Under the pieces are notes generated by a model. The model had not been told where the DNA came from. It did not search any database and worked only from the letters and a program-made list of their open reading frames with translations. DNA of 64,000 nucleotides, from assembly GCA_000149265.1 (NCBI GenBank), contig CH003041.1, positions 450,114-514,113 on the forward strand, in the 5' to 3' direction. The stretch comes from Ciona savignyi (taxonomy: Eukaryota; Chordata; Ascidiacea; Phlebobranchia; Cionidae). Each line of letters opens with the position of its first letter. Positions within the stretch are counted from its first letter, which is position 1. Of this stretch, positions 45,101 through 49,900 are shown one piece after another. A program made the translations under genes and the position numbers.

Positions 45101-46882
45101 AGATGTATAAATTGTAAACGATCTATTATTATTTAGTTTTACACTTAGAATCACACAGGTATAAAAAGAAGTTTAAAGAAAAATATGACATTTGATATAC
45201 CATTGCGCTTTGCTTTATTACTATTTTAATATATGTGTATACATATATATATATATTATGAATCAAAAGTTCTATTTTTGGTTATTACTTCGGAGCAAAG
45301 GCCAAATTGGGCAATCTGAAATGTCAACAAAAATTGATTTATCAAAAAATCGAACAGTGATTGGCCAACGGACGGTCATTTGATTATTTTGCCGGATTTT
45401 TAATGATTTATGTTGCCAAACTAAAAAATCACAGTTCATTAATCATGAGTTCGAGTGACTCGAACCTATATGACAGGGCGTTAACATAAACATCAATGGC
45501 CTCGCTTAGGTAGCCTATTTGACATGAGAGATTTTCTGCTCCGTGCACACTATCCAGCAGCACTTTGGCCTACCGGATAGTCATGTGTATTTCATTGCCG
45601 TGAGGAGCTGATTTATGTTGTGTAAGCGAATTCTTGCCCTAATGTTGACACAAGAGGTCGGCCAGCGCTTTCTCTGCTATTAGACTGCTCTTAAACAAAA
45701 CACGGGTGCCTCGTGGATCTTAGTAAGTGCATAATCTGCACCTTCTTATTAAAAAGATTCTCTAGCTTTGCAAAGCCCCAATTATTTCGTGGAAATTACA
45801 TGTTACACACCACCGGCCGGGTTTTACGGACATAGCGGGTACAATTAACATTTAAAATTGATAAGAATTGAATGGAGAGAGTGAATTACCATAGTATTGT
45901 TTTGTACAATGCATTCTACTCTACCGGTTATTAAGTATGGGCTACTGCATTATAGACAACATGGTACCAGCGTCGTAAAGGTGGTTAAATAATAAGCTTA
46001 TACGATGAACATTAATGGTTCAAATTGGATTCTGGCAATATTTGGGCATGTATTGATGGCAGAGCAGACGCCCGCTGTTGAATAGACCGCTCTGAATAGT
46101 CGGATGCTGCTATGTGAAATTTGTTGCTGAATGGGATCGGTAGAGAAGTGACATGTTTATGTGGACTTCAATATCGAAGCACAGTGAGCGGTAGCACTTG
46201 CCTTTGACTGGCACGACGGGGCATGCGGATTTCTCAAGTGTACTAAAGTTTAAAGTGCCATAAATAAAGGGCGCTAATAATAAATCCGTTGCGCCGATTC
46301 GACGCCTTTGTTGTGTTCAGTCAATGAACACAACAACGCCCACTGCGTAAGTTTCGTTAGAGAGAAAAACGCCACGCATATCCAACGCATAGAGCTATAT
46401 TGTGAACGGTATATATGCAAGATAGCAATTTCCGCTCTACCTGTGCATATGCAATGCACTTGTTTCACTCGAGCATTAATATGAACGCTACTGAACCGAT
46501 ATGGCGCATATTGGCTTAGAATTGAACTGCAATTGCACTCACCTATGCTGACCAGCTTAATTCTCTCTGTCTCCAAAAACTTGAGGGCAACCGAGACGTT
46601 TTCCAGCTTCATCTGACGGAAGTTGGGTCTCTTGTTGTGCTTGCCCATCTTTTTCTGAGATAGGATCTCAATCAACCCGATAAGCCGGAGTCCATCGGAA
46701 AGATCGGTCTCTAAGCTGCCTAATCTCTTGTTGATGATCTTCAGGTGCTCGTTGCACCATCTCGTAAAGGTATTTTTCTGGATTTGCTTCCAGGGCGCAT
46801 CCTCCGCCAGCTCACGCTCTGTGGCCGGCATATCCTCGTCGTAGAATTCACCGTACACTACGTCGCTACTGTGGTTCTCCAT
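57..46882 (-). CDS. Filamin, 5' end to Ig16 (gene continues past the window start)
   Basis: Filamins cross-link actin filaments and scaffold membrane receptors; they have an N-terminal pair of CH domains followed by a rod of Ig-like repeats. Exons on the minus strand encode the CH pair (46882-39037), 17 Ig repeats before hinge 1 (vertebrates have 15), hinge 1 (605-703) and the start of Ig16 (57-141). Splice sites were placed by reading GT/AG borders and checking that phases chain from exon to exon. They chain throughout, except at 5516-5746, 3773-3940, 29120-29273 and 14007-14158, where one base is in excess or missing. About 64 extra exons (32404-12686) and an RS-domain exon (2810-3259) have no vertebrate counterpart. 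Repeats 16 to 24 must lie before position 1. Identity is very secure; individual borders in the insert are predictions. Confidence 0.96.
129..305. repeat. Tandem duplication (period 92) across the Ig16 exon acceptor
   Basis: Positions 129-220 and 221-305 are near-identical (cttgctcaat...aacaaatgaactttgttgaa). The duplicated unit contains the splice acceptor and first 13 bases of the Ig16 exon, so a second AG acceptor exists at about 234. Confidence 0.85.
605..703 (-). CDS. Filamin hinge-1 exon
   Basis: A 99-nt phase 0-0 exon: [20 protein letters not shown] then [13 protein letters not shown]. It has no Ig features and occupies the position of the flexible hinge 1, which is calpain-sensitive in vertebrates. 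Being symmetric, it could be skipped without a frame change. Confidence 0.8.
1002..1249 (-). CDS. Filamin Ig15-equivalent
   Basis: A 248-nt phase 1-0 exon: [74 protein letters not shown]. It is the last repeat before hinge 1. Confidence 0.95.
1319..1336 (-). CDS. 18-nt microexon linking Ig14 and Ig15
   Basis: An 18-nt phase 1-1 segment with acceptor CTCAG and donor G/GTAAGC adds V-S-F-G-T-M. Spliced between the flanking exons it gives [17 protein letters not shown], matching the vertebrate K-C-L-V-T-V-S-I-G-G-H-G-L-G linker. The fit in frame, splice sites and homology makes this tiny exon credible. Confidence 0.82.
1841..2030 (-). CDS. Filamin Ig14-equivalent, second exon
   Basis: A 190-nt phase 0-1 exon: [60 protein letters not shown]. 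This is very close to vertebrate Ig14 and leads into the microexon. Confidence 0.95.
2810..3259 (-). CDS. RS-domain cassette exon inserted in Ig14
   Basis: A 450-nt open exon with good splice sites (TTTTAG before AATCCAAAACG; TCT/GTAAGT) and phase 0-0. It encodes about 150 residues: [20 protein letters not shown], then [18 protein letters not shown], a Ser run, nine consecutive R-S dipeptides interrupted by one H, another Ser run, S-D-S-D-G-P-K, and [12 protein letters not shown]. This composition is typical of SR splicing factors and nuclear-speckle proteins, where SR-protein kinases phosphorylate R-S pairs. It sits exactly between VQVT and DPEGRP of Ig14, which are contiguous in vertebrates. 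Skipping it restores a normal Ig14, so it is probably an alternative cassette. Its function here is unknown. Confidence 0.83.
3410..3523 (-). CDS. Filamin Ig14-equivalent, first exon
   Basis: A 114-nt phase 0-0 exon encoding [20 protein letters not shown] and [18 protein letters not shown]. It corresponds to vertebrate Ig14 up to strand C. The next conserved exon is at 1841-2030; the RS exon lies between them. Confidence 0.94.
3773..3940 (-). CDS. Filamin Ig13 second exon with an extra base
   Basis: It begins [20 protein letters not shown] and ends in the other frame with [20 protein letters not shown]. The frame change falls in a C-run (plus-strand G-run, about 3869-3880), between Y-T-P-T and K-E-G-P-Y-Q. 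The exon is 168 nt; phases 1 to 0 require 167. As read, translation would stop at C-R. This is the second such lesion in the rod. Confidence 0.87.
4375..4495 (-). CDS. Filamin Ig13-equivalent, first exon
   Basis: A 121-nt phase 0-1 exon encoding [20 protein letters not shown], then [20 protein letters not shown]. It matches the start of vertebrate Ig13. Confidence 0.94.
4838..4978 (-). CDS. Filamin Ig12-equivalent, second exon
   Basis: A 141-nt phase 0-0 exon: [40 protein letters not shown], ending TVDPRK. It completes Ig12. Confidence 0.94.
5516..5746 (-). CDS. Filamin Ig11-Ig12 exon with an extra base
   Basis: The exon should complete Ig11 (G-P-H-K[11 protein letters not shown]) and open Ig12 ([37 protein letters not shown]). 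It is 231 nt, but incoming phase 1 and outgoing phase 0 require 230. The frame breaks within about 5722-5742, in the A-run/C-run after G-P-H-K, so the natural reading meets a stop two codons later. All sequence after that point is intact in the shifted frame. Either one homopolymer base is an assembly error, or this allele is disrupted. Confidence 0.85.
6079..6252 (-). CDS. Filamin Ig11-equivalent, main exon
   Basis: A 174-nt phase 1-1 exon. It reads [20 protein letters not shown] and [20 protein letters not shown]. Two acceptors three bases apart (TTTTAG/GAG and GAG/TGC) are both in frame and would add or drop one residue. Confidence 0.92.
6270..6492. repeat. Degenerate minisatellite rich in TTAGGGTAAA
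   Basis: Imperfect units of about 20-45 bases built from tttagggtaaaa, attgggtaaa and related strings. It lies in the intron between the Ig10 and Ig11 exons. Confidence 0.8.
6621..7431 (-). CDS. Filamin Ig10-equivalent (two exons)
   Basis: Exons 7233-7431 (199 nt, phase 1-2) and 6621-6772 (152 nt, phase 2-1). It contains [40 protein letters not shown] across the splice, and [17 protein letters not shown]. The phase-2 junction is unusual for this gene. Confidence 0.93.
7667..7834 (-). CDS. Filamin Ig9-equivalent, main exon
   Basis: A 168-nt phase 1-1 exon. It reads [40 protein letters not shown] and [12 protein letters not shown], the highly conserved core of vertebrate Ig9. Confidence 0.95.
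7854..8094. repeat. Tandem duplication, period about 127
   Basis: Two diverged copies start with agtttgttattctgtaaaa at 7854 and 7981, in the intron before the Ig9 main exon. The copies differ by small gaps. Confidence 0.75.
8406..8891 (-). CDS. Filamin Ig8-equivalent (two exons)
   Basis: Exons 8727-8891 (165 nt, phase 1-1) and 8406-8576 (171 nt, phase 1-1). It contains [20 protein letters not shown] and [20 protein letters not shown]. The second exon also starts Ig9 ([20 protein letters not shown]). Confidence 0.94.
9245..9804 (-). CDS. Filamin Ig7-equivalent (two exons)
   Basis: Exons 9668-9804 (137 nt, phase 1-0) and 9245-9401 (157 nt, phase 0-1). It reads [20 protein letters not shown], then [20 protein letters not shown] and [17 protein letters not shown]. 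The last residues IKVKGLDD open Ig8. Confidence 0.94.
10087..10575 (-). CDS. Filamin Ig6-equivalent (two exons)
   Basis: Exons 10326-10575 (250 nt, phase 0-1) and 10087-10212 (126 nt, phase 1-1). It contains [40 protein letters not shown] and [12 protein letters not shown], then [20 protein letters not shown]. The second exon also opens Ig7 ([14 protein letters not shown]). Confidence 0.95.
10781..11041 (-). CDS. Filamin Ig5-equivalent (single exon)
   Basis: One 261-nt phase 0-0 exon holds the entire repeat, [20 protein letters not shown] to VAVKDSPFR, with [19 protein letters not shown] in the middle. One-exon Ig repeats are unusual in this gene, where most repeats are split. Confidence 0.95.
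11245..11735 (-). CDS. Filamin Ig4-equivalent (two exons)
   Basis: Exons 11609-11735 (127 nt, phase 0-1) and 11245-11438 (194 nt, phase 1-0). The reading is [40 protein letters not shown] and [18 protein letters not shown]. It agrees almost position by position with vertebrate Ig4. Confidence 0.95.
11915..12355 (-). CDS. Filamin Ig3-equivalent (two exons)
   Basis: Exons 12218-12355 (138 nt, phase 1-1) and 11915-12057 (143 nt, phase 1-0). The reading [20 protein letters not shown] matches vertebrate Ig3 (C-R-A-V-G-R-G-L-Q-P-K-G). It continues with KVTVKGP and [20 protein letters not shown]. This repeat is the first after the disordered array. Confidence 0.93.
12686..17098 (-). CDS. Insert array III: 15 divergent border cassettes
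   Basis: Predicted exons: 16919-17098, 16656-16823, 16314-16583, 16042-16194, 15855-15980, 15608-15742, 15379-15552, 15026-15265, 14694-14909, 14436-14561, 14217-14369, 14007-14158 (broken), 13770-13901, 13348-13506, 12686-12805. All but the broken one are phase 1-1 and multiples of three. Several carry the [13 protein letters not shown] motif (15026-15265, 14436-14561, 16042-16194) or relatives (13348-13506, 12686-12805). Others have Ser runs or E-like tails (15608-15742, 14694-14909). Sequence divergence is far higher than in arrays I and II, so this looks like the older downstream edge. Some borders are less certain than those of the homogeneous arrays. Confidence 0.72.
14007..14158 (-). 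pseudogene. Cassette with a phase-breaking 3' end
   Basis: The acceptor and the reading [20 protein letters not shown] are clear and related to the exon at 16656-16823 ([15 protein letters not shown]). The only donor in the expected place, GTTTTTAAAT, gives 152 nt and phase 0, while the next exon needs phase 1. Compared with neighbours the end has lost one base and the usual G-A-A-G/GT. A weak internal GTAGGC could keep phase. The exon is probably decaying or skipped. Confidence 0.5.
17153..17590 (-). CDS. Long H cassette, downstream copy
   Basis: It has the same 438-nt length and layout as 23459-23896, with [20 protein letters not shown] and tail [17 protein letters not shown]. The preceding E and G exons are also shared, so a block E-G-H of about 1 kb was duplicated about 6.3 kb apart. 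The E/F pairs lie between the two copies. Confidence 0.85.
17153..25114 (-). CDS. Insert array II: 24 tandem cassettes, mainly alternating E and F
   Basis: E exons (tail [20 protein letters not shown] then K-K-S-G): 24866-25114, 24235-24486, 22832-23083, 22136-22411, 21493-21750, 20842-21117, 20164-20457, 19558-19809, 19220-19504, 18570-18839, 17928-18179. F exons ([26 protein letters not shown] tail): 24618-24809, 23204-23401, 22542-22775, 21882-22079, 21238-21435, 20588-20785, 19928-20107, 18971-19162, 18311-18508. G exons: 24025-24177, 17710-17871. H exons: 23459-23896, 17153-17590. All are phase 1-1 and multiples of three; length differences come mostly from the Ser runs. Each E exon adds a basic patch after an acidic run, while F exons stay acidic, so net charge alternates along the chain. 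Confidence 0.83.
20164..23520. repeat. Recent ~1.97-kb segmental duplication inside array II
   Basis: The segment 20164-21550 recurs at 22136-23520 with exons and introns nearly identical. For example, the F exon at 20588 matches that at 22542, and the intron plus F exon at 21153-21435 matches 23123-23401. Offsets vary only from 1954 to 1990 because of Ser-run length. Confidence 0.88.
23459..23896 (-). CDS. Long H cassette, upstream copy
   Basis: This 438-nt phase 1-1 exon is twice the usual size. It starts [15 protein letters not shown], contains the [11 protein letters not shown] motif and a unique [20 protein letters not shown] segment. It ends with a Ser run and the E-type basic tail [17 protein letters not shown]. 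It looks like a fusion of an older PEVK-like exon with an E-type exon. Its partner is at 17153-17590. Confidence 0.85.
25244..25866 (-). CDS. Two divergent insert cassettes between arrays I and II
   Basis: Exon 25717-25866 (150 nt) encodes [18 protein letters not shown], then an S-rich tail ending D-E-S-E-G. Exon 25244-25396 (153 nt; acceptor CTGCAG, or alternatively CCTAG at about 25371) encodes a [18 protein letters not shown] core and an S9-D-E-S-E-S-E-G tail. Both keep phase 1-1. The second resembles a diverged F cassette. The stretch between them also holds a decayed E-type copy near 25470-25530. Confidence 0.6.
25470..25530 (-). pseudogene. Decayed E-type cassette
   Basis: taatttttcaagaaaaccttaattttcat with tttatcgcc matches the end of E exons (aattttccaagaaaacc...ttcatcacta) but has lost the Ser run and frame. 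A relic of the expansion process. Confidence 0.55.
26165..26212 (-). pseudogene. Decayed Ser-rich cassette
   Basis: gactcggaactagaactagagc followed by tgaatga resembles the Ser tail of a C cassette with no matching 5' part. Confidence 0.45.
26246..31426 (-). CDS. Insert array I: 20 tandem cassettes of types A, B, C and D
   Basis: All are phase 1-1. A ([17 protein letters not shown] then a Ser-Asp run): 31256-31426, 30459-30620, 29654-29824, 29120-29273 (broken), 28602-28763, 28084-28248, 27556-27729, 27069-27236, 26539-26715. B ([20 protein letters not shown]): 30994-31155, 30197-30358, 28858-29019, 28342-28503, 27309-27470. C ([20 protein letters not shown]): 29367-29528, 27823-27984, 26809-26970, 26246-26413. 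D ([15 protein letters not shown]): 30747-30893, 29950-30096. Every exon but one is a multiple of three and ends in a S(n)-D-E-S-x-S-E-G tail. The order is A-B-D twice, then A alternating with C or B. Low-complexity acidic Ser tails suggest disorder and casein-kinase-2-type phosphorylation; this is inference. Confidence 0.82.
29120..29273 (-). pseudogene. Frameshifted type A cassette in array I
   Basis: This cassette aligns with its A-type neighbours, but at 29183-29188 it has ttgtagg where the others have tttagg or ttgagg. The exon is therefore 154 nt, not a multiple of three. Reading from the acceptor, the frame meets TGA shortly after the change. If spliced in, it would truncate filamin. 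Either the exon is skipped, or the base is an assembly error, or the allele is defective. Confidence 0.75.
29950..31426. repeat. Two tandem A-B-D exon triplets of ~797 bp
   Basis: Exons A-B-D at 31426-30747 repeat in the same order at 30620-29950, including their introns. Matching borders (for example 31155 and 30358) are 797 bases apart. This is the higher-order unit of the upstream part of array I. Confidence 0.85.
31762..32404 (-). CDS. Insert exons 12-14: PEVK-like border cassettes
   Basis: Three phase 1-1 exons: 32261-32404 (144 nt), 32033-32143 (111 nt) and 31762-31905 (144 nt). Each carries a version of a short motif, [23 protein letters not shown] and [11 protein letters not shown], preceded by acidic stretches and ending near Q-x-P-G. 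They have no Ser runs. The motif resembles titin PEVK segments in composition. They form the upstream border of the array and look older than the Ser-rich cassettes. Confidence 0.8.
32874..34084 (-). CDS. Filamin exons 10-11: extra Ig repeat of Ig2 type
   Basis: The exons are 33976-34084 (109 nt, phase 0-1) and 32874-33077 (204 nt, phase 1-1). The repeat reads [20 protein letters not shown] and [16 protein letters not shown]. It resembles Ig2 ([20 protein letters not shown]) more than any vertebrate Ig4, and its exon phases copy those of exons 6-7. It ends in phase 1 just where the disordered array begins. Joined directly to the Ig3 exon at 12355, it would give a normal short linker (DISP-AFSANSC). 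Confidence 0.9.
33045..33226. repeat. Partial duplication of the exon 11 acceptor region
   Basis: The sequence at about 33045-33105 (exon 11 start and its intron) is repeated at about 33168-33226, including ctgttacacc, ccagcat and caaagtaatattga. The intronic copy keeps an AG but has no supported donor, so it is a pseudo-exon end. Confidence 0.75.
34085..35624. other. Filamin intron of 1.54 kb
   Basis: No gene is recognised. A 67-base tandem pair lies at 35384-35515 (ccatagaacaaacaagtgtaaact occurs twice). The 89-residue plus-strand frame at 34355-34624 has no recognisable domain. Confidence 0.6.
35625..36181 (-). CDS. Filamin exons 8-9: extra Ig repeat of Ig3 type
   Basis: The exons are 36044-36181 (138 nt, phase 1-1) and 35625-35761 (137 nt, phase 1-0). 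The product begins [17 protein letters not shown] and ends SYSGK-like strand G with NSPYR. The exon pattern is almost the same as that of the true Ig3 exons at 12218-12355 (138 nt) and 11915-12057 (143 nt). The start [12 protein letters not shown] parallels [12 protein letters not shown] there. This suggests a duplicated copy of the Ig2-Ig3 unit. Vertebrate filamins have no additional repeat here. Confidence 0.88.
36497..38680 (-). CDS. Filamin exons 5-7: Ig1 and Ig2
   Basis: There are three exons: 38484-38680 (197 nt), 37044-37203 (160 nt) and 36497-36694 (198 nt). Exon 5 gives [19 protein letters not shown] and [11 protein letters not shown] of Ig1. Exon 6 finishes Ig1 ([19 protein letters not shown]) and opens Ig2 ([20 protein letters not shown]). 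Exon 7 completes Ig2 ([32 protein letters not shown]). Order and content match vertebrate Ig1-Ig2. The introns hold small tandem repeats described separately. Confidence 0.93.
38275..38421. repeat. Three-copy minisatellite, period about 50
   Basis: Three copies of a unit with tcaaaaccgaattagtac and acgcgtaaaaa, immediately downstream (in gene direction) of the Ig1 exon. Confidence 0.85.
38695..38994. repeat. 149-base tandem duplication next to the Ig1 exon
   Basis: Copies begin with catgtaacgaaggatta at 38695 and 38844. They share gtgaataacacgcttaa and gttgtgaatttaaagc. Confidence 0.88.
39037..39184 (-). CDS. Filamin exon 4: end of CH2 and entry to Ig1
   Basis: The exon encodes [20 protein letters not shown], then [18 protein letters not shown], which closes CH2, and KKARAYGKG, the first strand of Ig1. 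It is 148 nt, phase 0 to 1. In vertebrate filamins the same [10 protein letters not shown] sequence leads directly into Ig1 without a long hinge, as here. Confidence 0.94.
40426..40523 (-). CDS. Filamin exon 3b: canonical CH2 segment
   Basis: This 98-nt exon encodes [20 protein letters not shown] and then [12 protein letters not shown], close to vertebrate filamin CH2. Its acceptor and donor phases equal those of exon 3a, 394 nt upstream. It joins to [14 protein letters not shown] in the next exon. This is probably the default form. Confidence 0.92.
40917..41014 (-). CDS. Filamin exon 3a: alternative CH2 segment (divergent copy)
   Basis: This 98-nt exon encodes [18 protein letters not shown] then [14 protein letters not shown]. 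It has the same length, phase (1 to 0) and position in CH2 as the exon at 40426-40523. Because 98 is not a multiple of three, including both copies shifts the frame, so the pair should be spliced as mutually exclusive exons. This copy is the less canonical one: the usual W-L-G-I/V-P is H-L-G-I-A here. The change falls in CH2, which tunes actin affinity. Splice borders are clean (AG before GCTTATG, CAG/GTAGAA). Confidence 0.88.
42037..42288 (-). CDS. Filamin exon 2: CH1 second half, linker, CH2 start
   Basis: The exon encodes [18 protein letters not shown], a core helix of CH1, then an acidic linker ([12 protein letters not shown]), then the CH2 entry [15 protein letters not shown] and ALVDNCAPG. 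All of these are filamin signatures that align without gaps to vertebrate filamins. It is 252 nt, phase 1 to phase 1. It is separated from exon 1 by a 4.25-kb intron and is followed by the two alternative CH2 exons. Confidence 0.95.
42541..42796. mobile_element. hAT-type MITE in filamin intron 1
   Basis: A 256-bp non-autonomous element. The left end taggggtcggcaacctttt and the reverse complement of the right end (catgggtcagcaacctgc) form imperfect terminal inverted repeats of the hAT type. The flanks ccctttac and ccctatac match at 7 of 8 bases, the expected 8-bp hAT target duplication. There is no transposase inside. Confidence 0.85.
42797..46542. other. Filamin intron 1, non-coding
   Basis: The remainder of the 4.25-kb first intron. 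No exon, RNA gene or transposon was recognised. A short TA-microsatellite lies near 45240-45256. Long first introns often hold enhancers; nothing in the sequence proves that here. Confidence 0.5.
46543..46882 (-). CDS. Filamin exon 1: start codon and CH1 first half
   Basis: The chosen start reads [13 protein letters not shown] and is followed within about 30 residues by the CH1 hallmark [13 protein letters not shown], which includes the first actin-binding segment. The reading frame is open for 17 further codons upstream to an earlier Met (46933). That extension is rich in R, E and K and has no filamin likeness, so the inner Met is preferred. The exon ends after KLVSI in phase 1 with donor GTGAGTG. 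A TATAAAAA string lies only about 14 bases before the chosen ATG (46896-46903), too close to be a normal TATA box for this start. Confidence 0.93.
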
Positions 46883-46895
46883 CGTGCCCGGTGCG

Positions 46896-46903
46896 TTTTT
46901 ATA
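46896..46903 (-). promoter_or_regulatory. TATAAAAA string just before the filamin ATG
   Basis: It reads GTATAAAAAC on the coding strand, ending about 14 bases before the ATG at 46882. A TATA-directed start would fall at or beyond this ATG, so it is either chance or serves a shorter transcript. Confidence 0.25.
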
Positions 46904-46939
46904 CTGCTCTCTCTCGCGTGTGTGCCTGCGCAACTCGTG

Positions 46940-49900
46940 TGTGTCGAAAGAGGATAGCTAAAGTGCTCTTTGCTCTTGTTTTACAGGTTCACCGATCCAC
47001 CAAAAGTTTGTAGCGTTTCGAATCTTTACCAAACTAAATTGATTTTACAAACACTAACAATCCTAATGGAAATAAAGGAACAGATAATTAATAAGTAACA
47101 AAAAGTTAAACGTAATTCTCATAAAACATGAGGAAATCCTCTCTTTAATTCAGGAAATCGCTTGTTTGCGTTTCCGATCAAAAATAACCACAGAATTGGC
47201 CCAAAATAAAAGGGGAAACGTGATACAAACATGTACAGATATATACTATAATACACAGTGGGTCTTGTGGCCAATGGTGTGTTTATAGATCCCTGAATTA
47301 GCGGTCACGGAGTGGTTTATACCAGGTGTATAAACCTTTAGCGAGGAAAAGAAGTCACGCTGTGTGACTGCCTTATATGTTCATAAGCCGAACCAAATCG
47401 GCAAGCGGTATTGGCGAGCTTACGGTAATGAACAAGACAGCATGACGCACGCGCTGACGAAATTACGTCACTCGTTTTATACTGCACTTGACGACATGCT
47501 GGTAAGTCGCTCTAACATAACACCACTGAGTGATACTTTAGTACAACTGTCACATCCGCTCAAAGAACAGCAATAGTGGCGGTTATTACAATGTGTTATT
47601 GCTTAAAACTAAACGAATCGCCAAATGCAATTGCAACCAACCGCCCAAATATACTGGAGCGAACATGTTTGTTTATTAGATTTGACTTAGCTGCCATGAC
47701 GAATTTTTATCACTGTAATTCGATGGCTGTTTAACGCACATCAAGCGAACATACATCAGAACCGCCGGTCGCATTATATTGGATTTAATTGTGCATTGTT
47801 AAAACTTTTTGTTTACGGTATGCCATCAATTGGCGTTTAGCCTATCTACGTGTGGGCGTTTAGCATATCTACGTATTATAATATAATGAGGCACAGGCCA
47901 GAAAGTAACATTACTGTCCAGGTGAAGTTTTTACCGGAAATTCCTTGCTGTATTAGTTCCAAGTGGCAAACCAAATGTTAATGATTACTGAATTGGACTG
48001 CCTGATTGTCGCAACATACAGCACAGATATTATGGTTCACCACACCAGAACATTACATCAATAGTCAAGTTATTGAAGCTTATGTAGTATGCTGTACAAA
48101 ATGGCAATATTGGTTTAGTTTTGGTGTAAAGCATAAAACCGTTGAATTCAAGCAACATACGTTATAGGGGAATATAACATCTATAGTTAGCGGCTGGTTT
48201 AGATCCCATAACCTTTCGGAAGGCAGAGGGCAACTACGCGCTTACACCGTACCAACCGGCCAAGCAGGATGTTTATACTTCTATTTATCATATGATGATG
48301 ATTCGTTTCTTATTCTATAGATGCCAGGCTAAAAAAACGGTCACTATTGATGTTAATCGTACAAAATGACAGGAGAAAAAAGTAACAAAACTGCACATCG
48401 TAGTTTAAATGCACTTTATAGTGGACTATAATAAAGCAATAGTGTTGTGATCTTAATTATCCTTATAAAACAAGGCTATCGCTACTTATAGTAATGGGAC
48501 AAAAAGACCAACGCAATGGTACTGCTTTTAAAATACTAACATAGAAATACACTAAAACATAATAAAGTGCATTTCATCGTGTTTTAATAACTGCTGAGAC
48601 TGTGTATTATTACGTTGGTATATTTGTTTTAAAGGGATTGGCAAAAGAGTGGTTGAAATCCATCCCGAGCGACAATGATAGTGAACGAGGACTATTAAGA
48701 TCACGTGTTAAAAGACAACGGTATTTAATTTAATCAAAAAATCTATATAGGCTGGGTCGAGTTTATTTACCAAGTCTATTTTTTATTATAAAATTCCCCC
48801 CAGATCGATAAATGTTGTAATATTTTCACTTTATTCTTATATGTTACCAAACGGTTCCGCCTTACAATTTATATTCCAAGAATGCTGTTTTACGAAGGTT
48901 GGAGAAACCAGACATGCGACATGTGACCAACAGCGAGTCGTCGCGACCAAATAAAAACAAAACGCTTCACATTTTTTCAGCGGCACGTCATCATGAGAAA
49001 AGGTATGCGACTGTGAAGCGCTCAGCAGCACTACCTAGCGGCAATGTTTAATCGTGTTCTAAGAGATGCGCCGTTATGGGGAATTAGGTTGTCAGCTACA
49101 GATAGCGGATAATGTATATGGCAAAGCCTTAAGTAACATAATACCAGAAATAAAATACAAGGACTTTTTCATACATTTATAATTTTCTGTGACTAAAACA
49201 AACTGAACGAACAACAAAACACAACAACTTGAGCAGACGAAAAAAGATAACTAGACCAATTATGATATTGCCTTAGAATAAAATTGAATGCTAAACATTT
49301 CTATAACAGACAAGATACTTACATTGAAAAACTAAACAAATTCGCTGGAATAACAGATAACCAAATGAGGATAAGGTCTCTGTCTGGCAATATCCTTAGT
49401 TAATTCCCCGGCGAATTAACTGGGGACATGGCCATACAGGTGCTAGGTTTAGTCTTTAATATGTTTACATTCTGCGCAAGTGTGGACATTGCCCAATACT
49501 AATAAAACGATTTTTTAATGTTATTCGCACTGCAATATAACTTCACCCACGTGACTGAGGACTAAGTTAACTGACGGTTATACAATTAAAATATTGTCAT
49601 TGTCTTACGAATTGTAATACATGCGAATAGTCTAATACACTGAATGCACTGCTTAGGCCTACTTAGGACCAGCCGTTCGCCTGCACTGTTATACAGGTTG
49701 TCTATCTGGGGTTCCCTTGTGAATGGCACAGCGAAAAAACAAAATTTTGGTGGGCTCACAATTCCTTAACATGATTACAATACGAAGCGGAAACGGACGC
49801 TCGTAAGTTCATTGCCTTAAAAGACAGCAATCTCGGATATTTTGCACCGGATGAAACATTACGTAGTTCCTAAATGCGTCCAATAGCCCAATTTCTATAG

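Noticed and set aside
46883-46933. 17-codon N-terminal extension of filamin
   Set aside because: Its composition does not resemble filamin N termini and the inner Met fits better.
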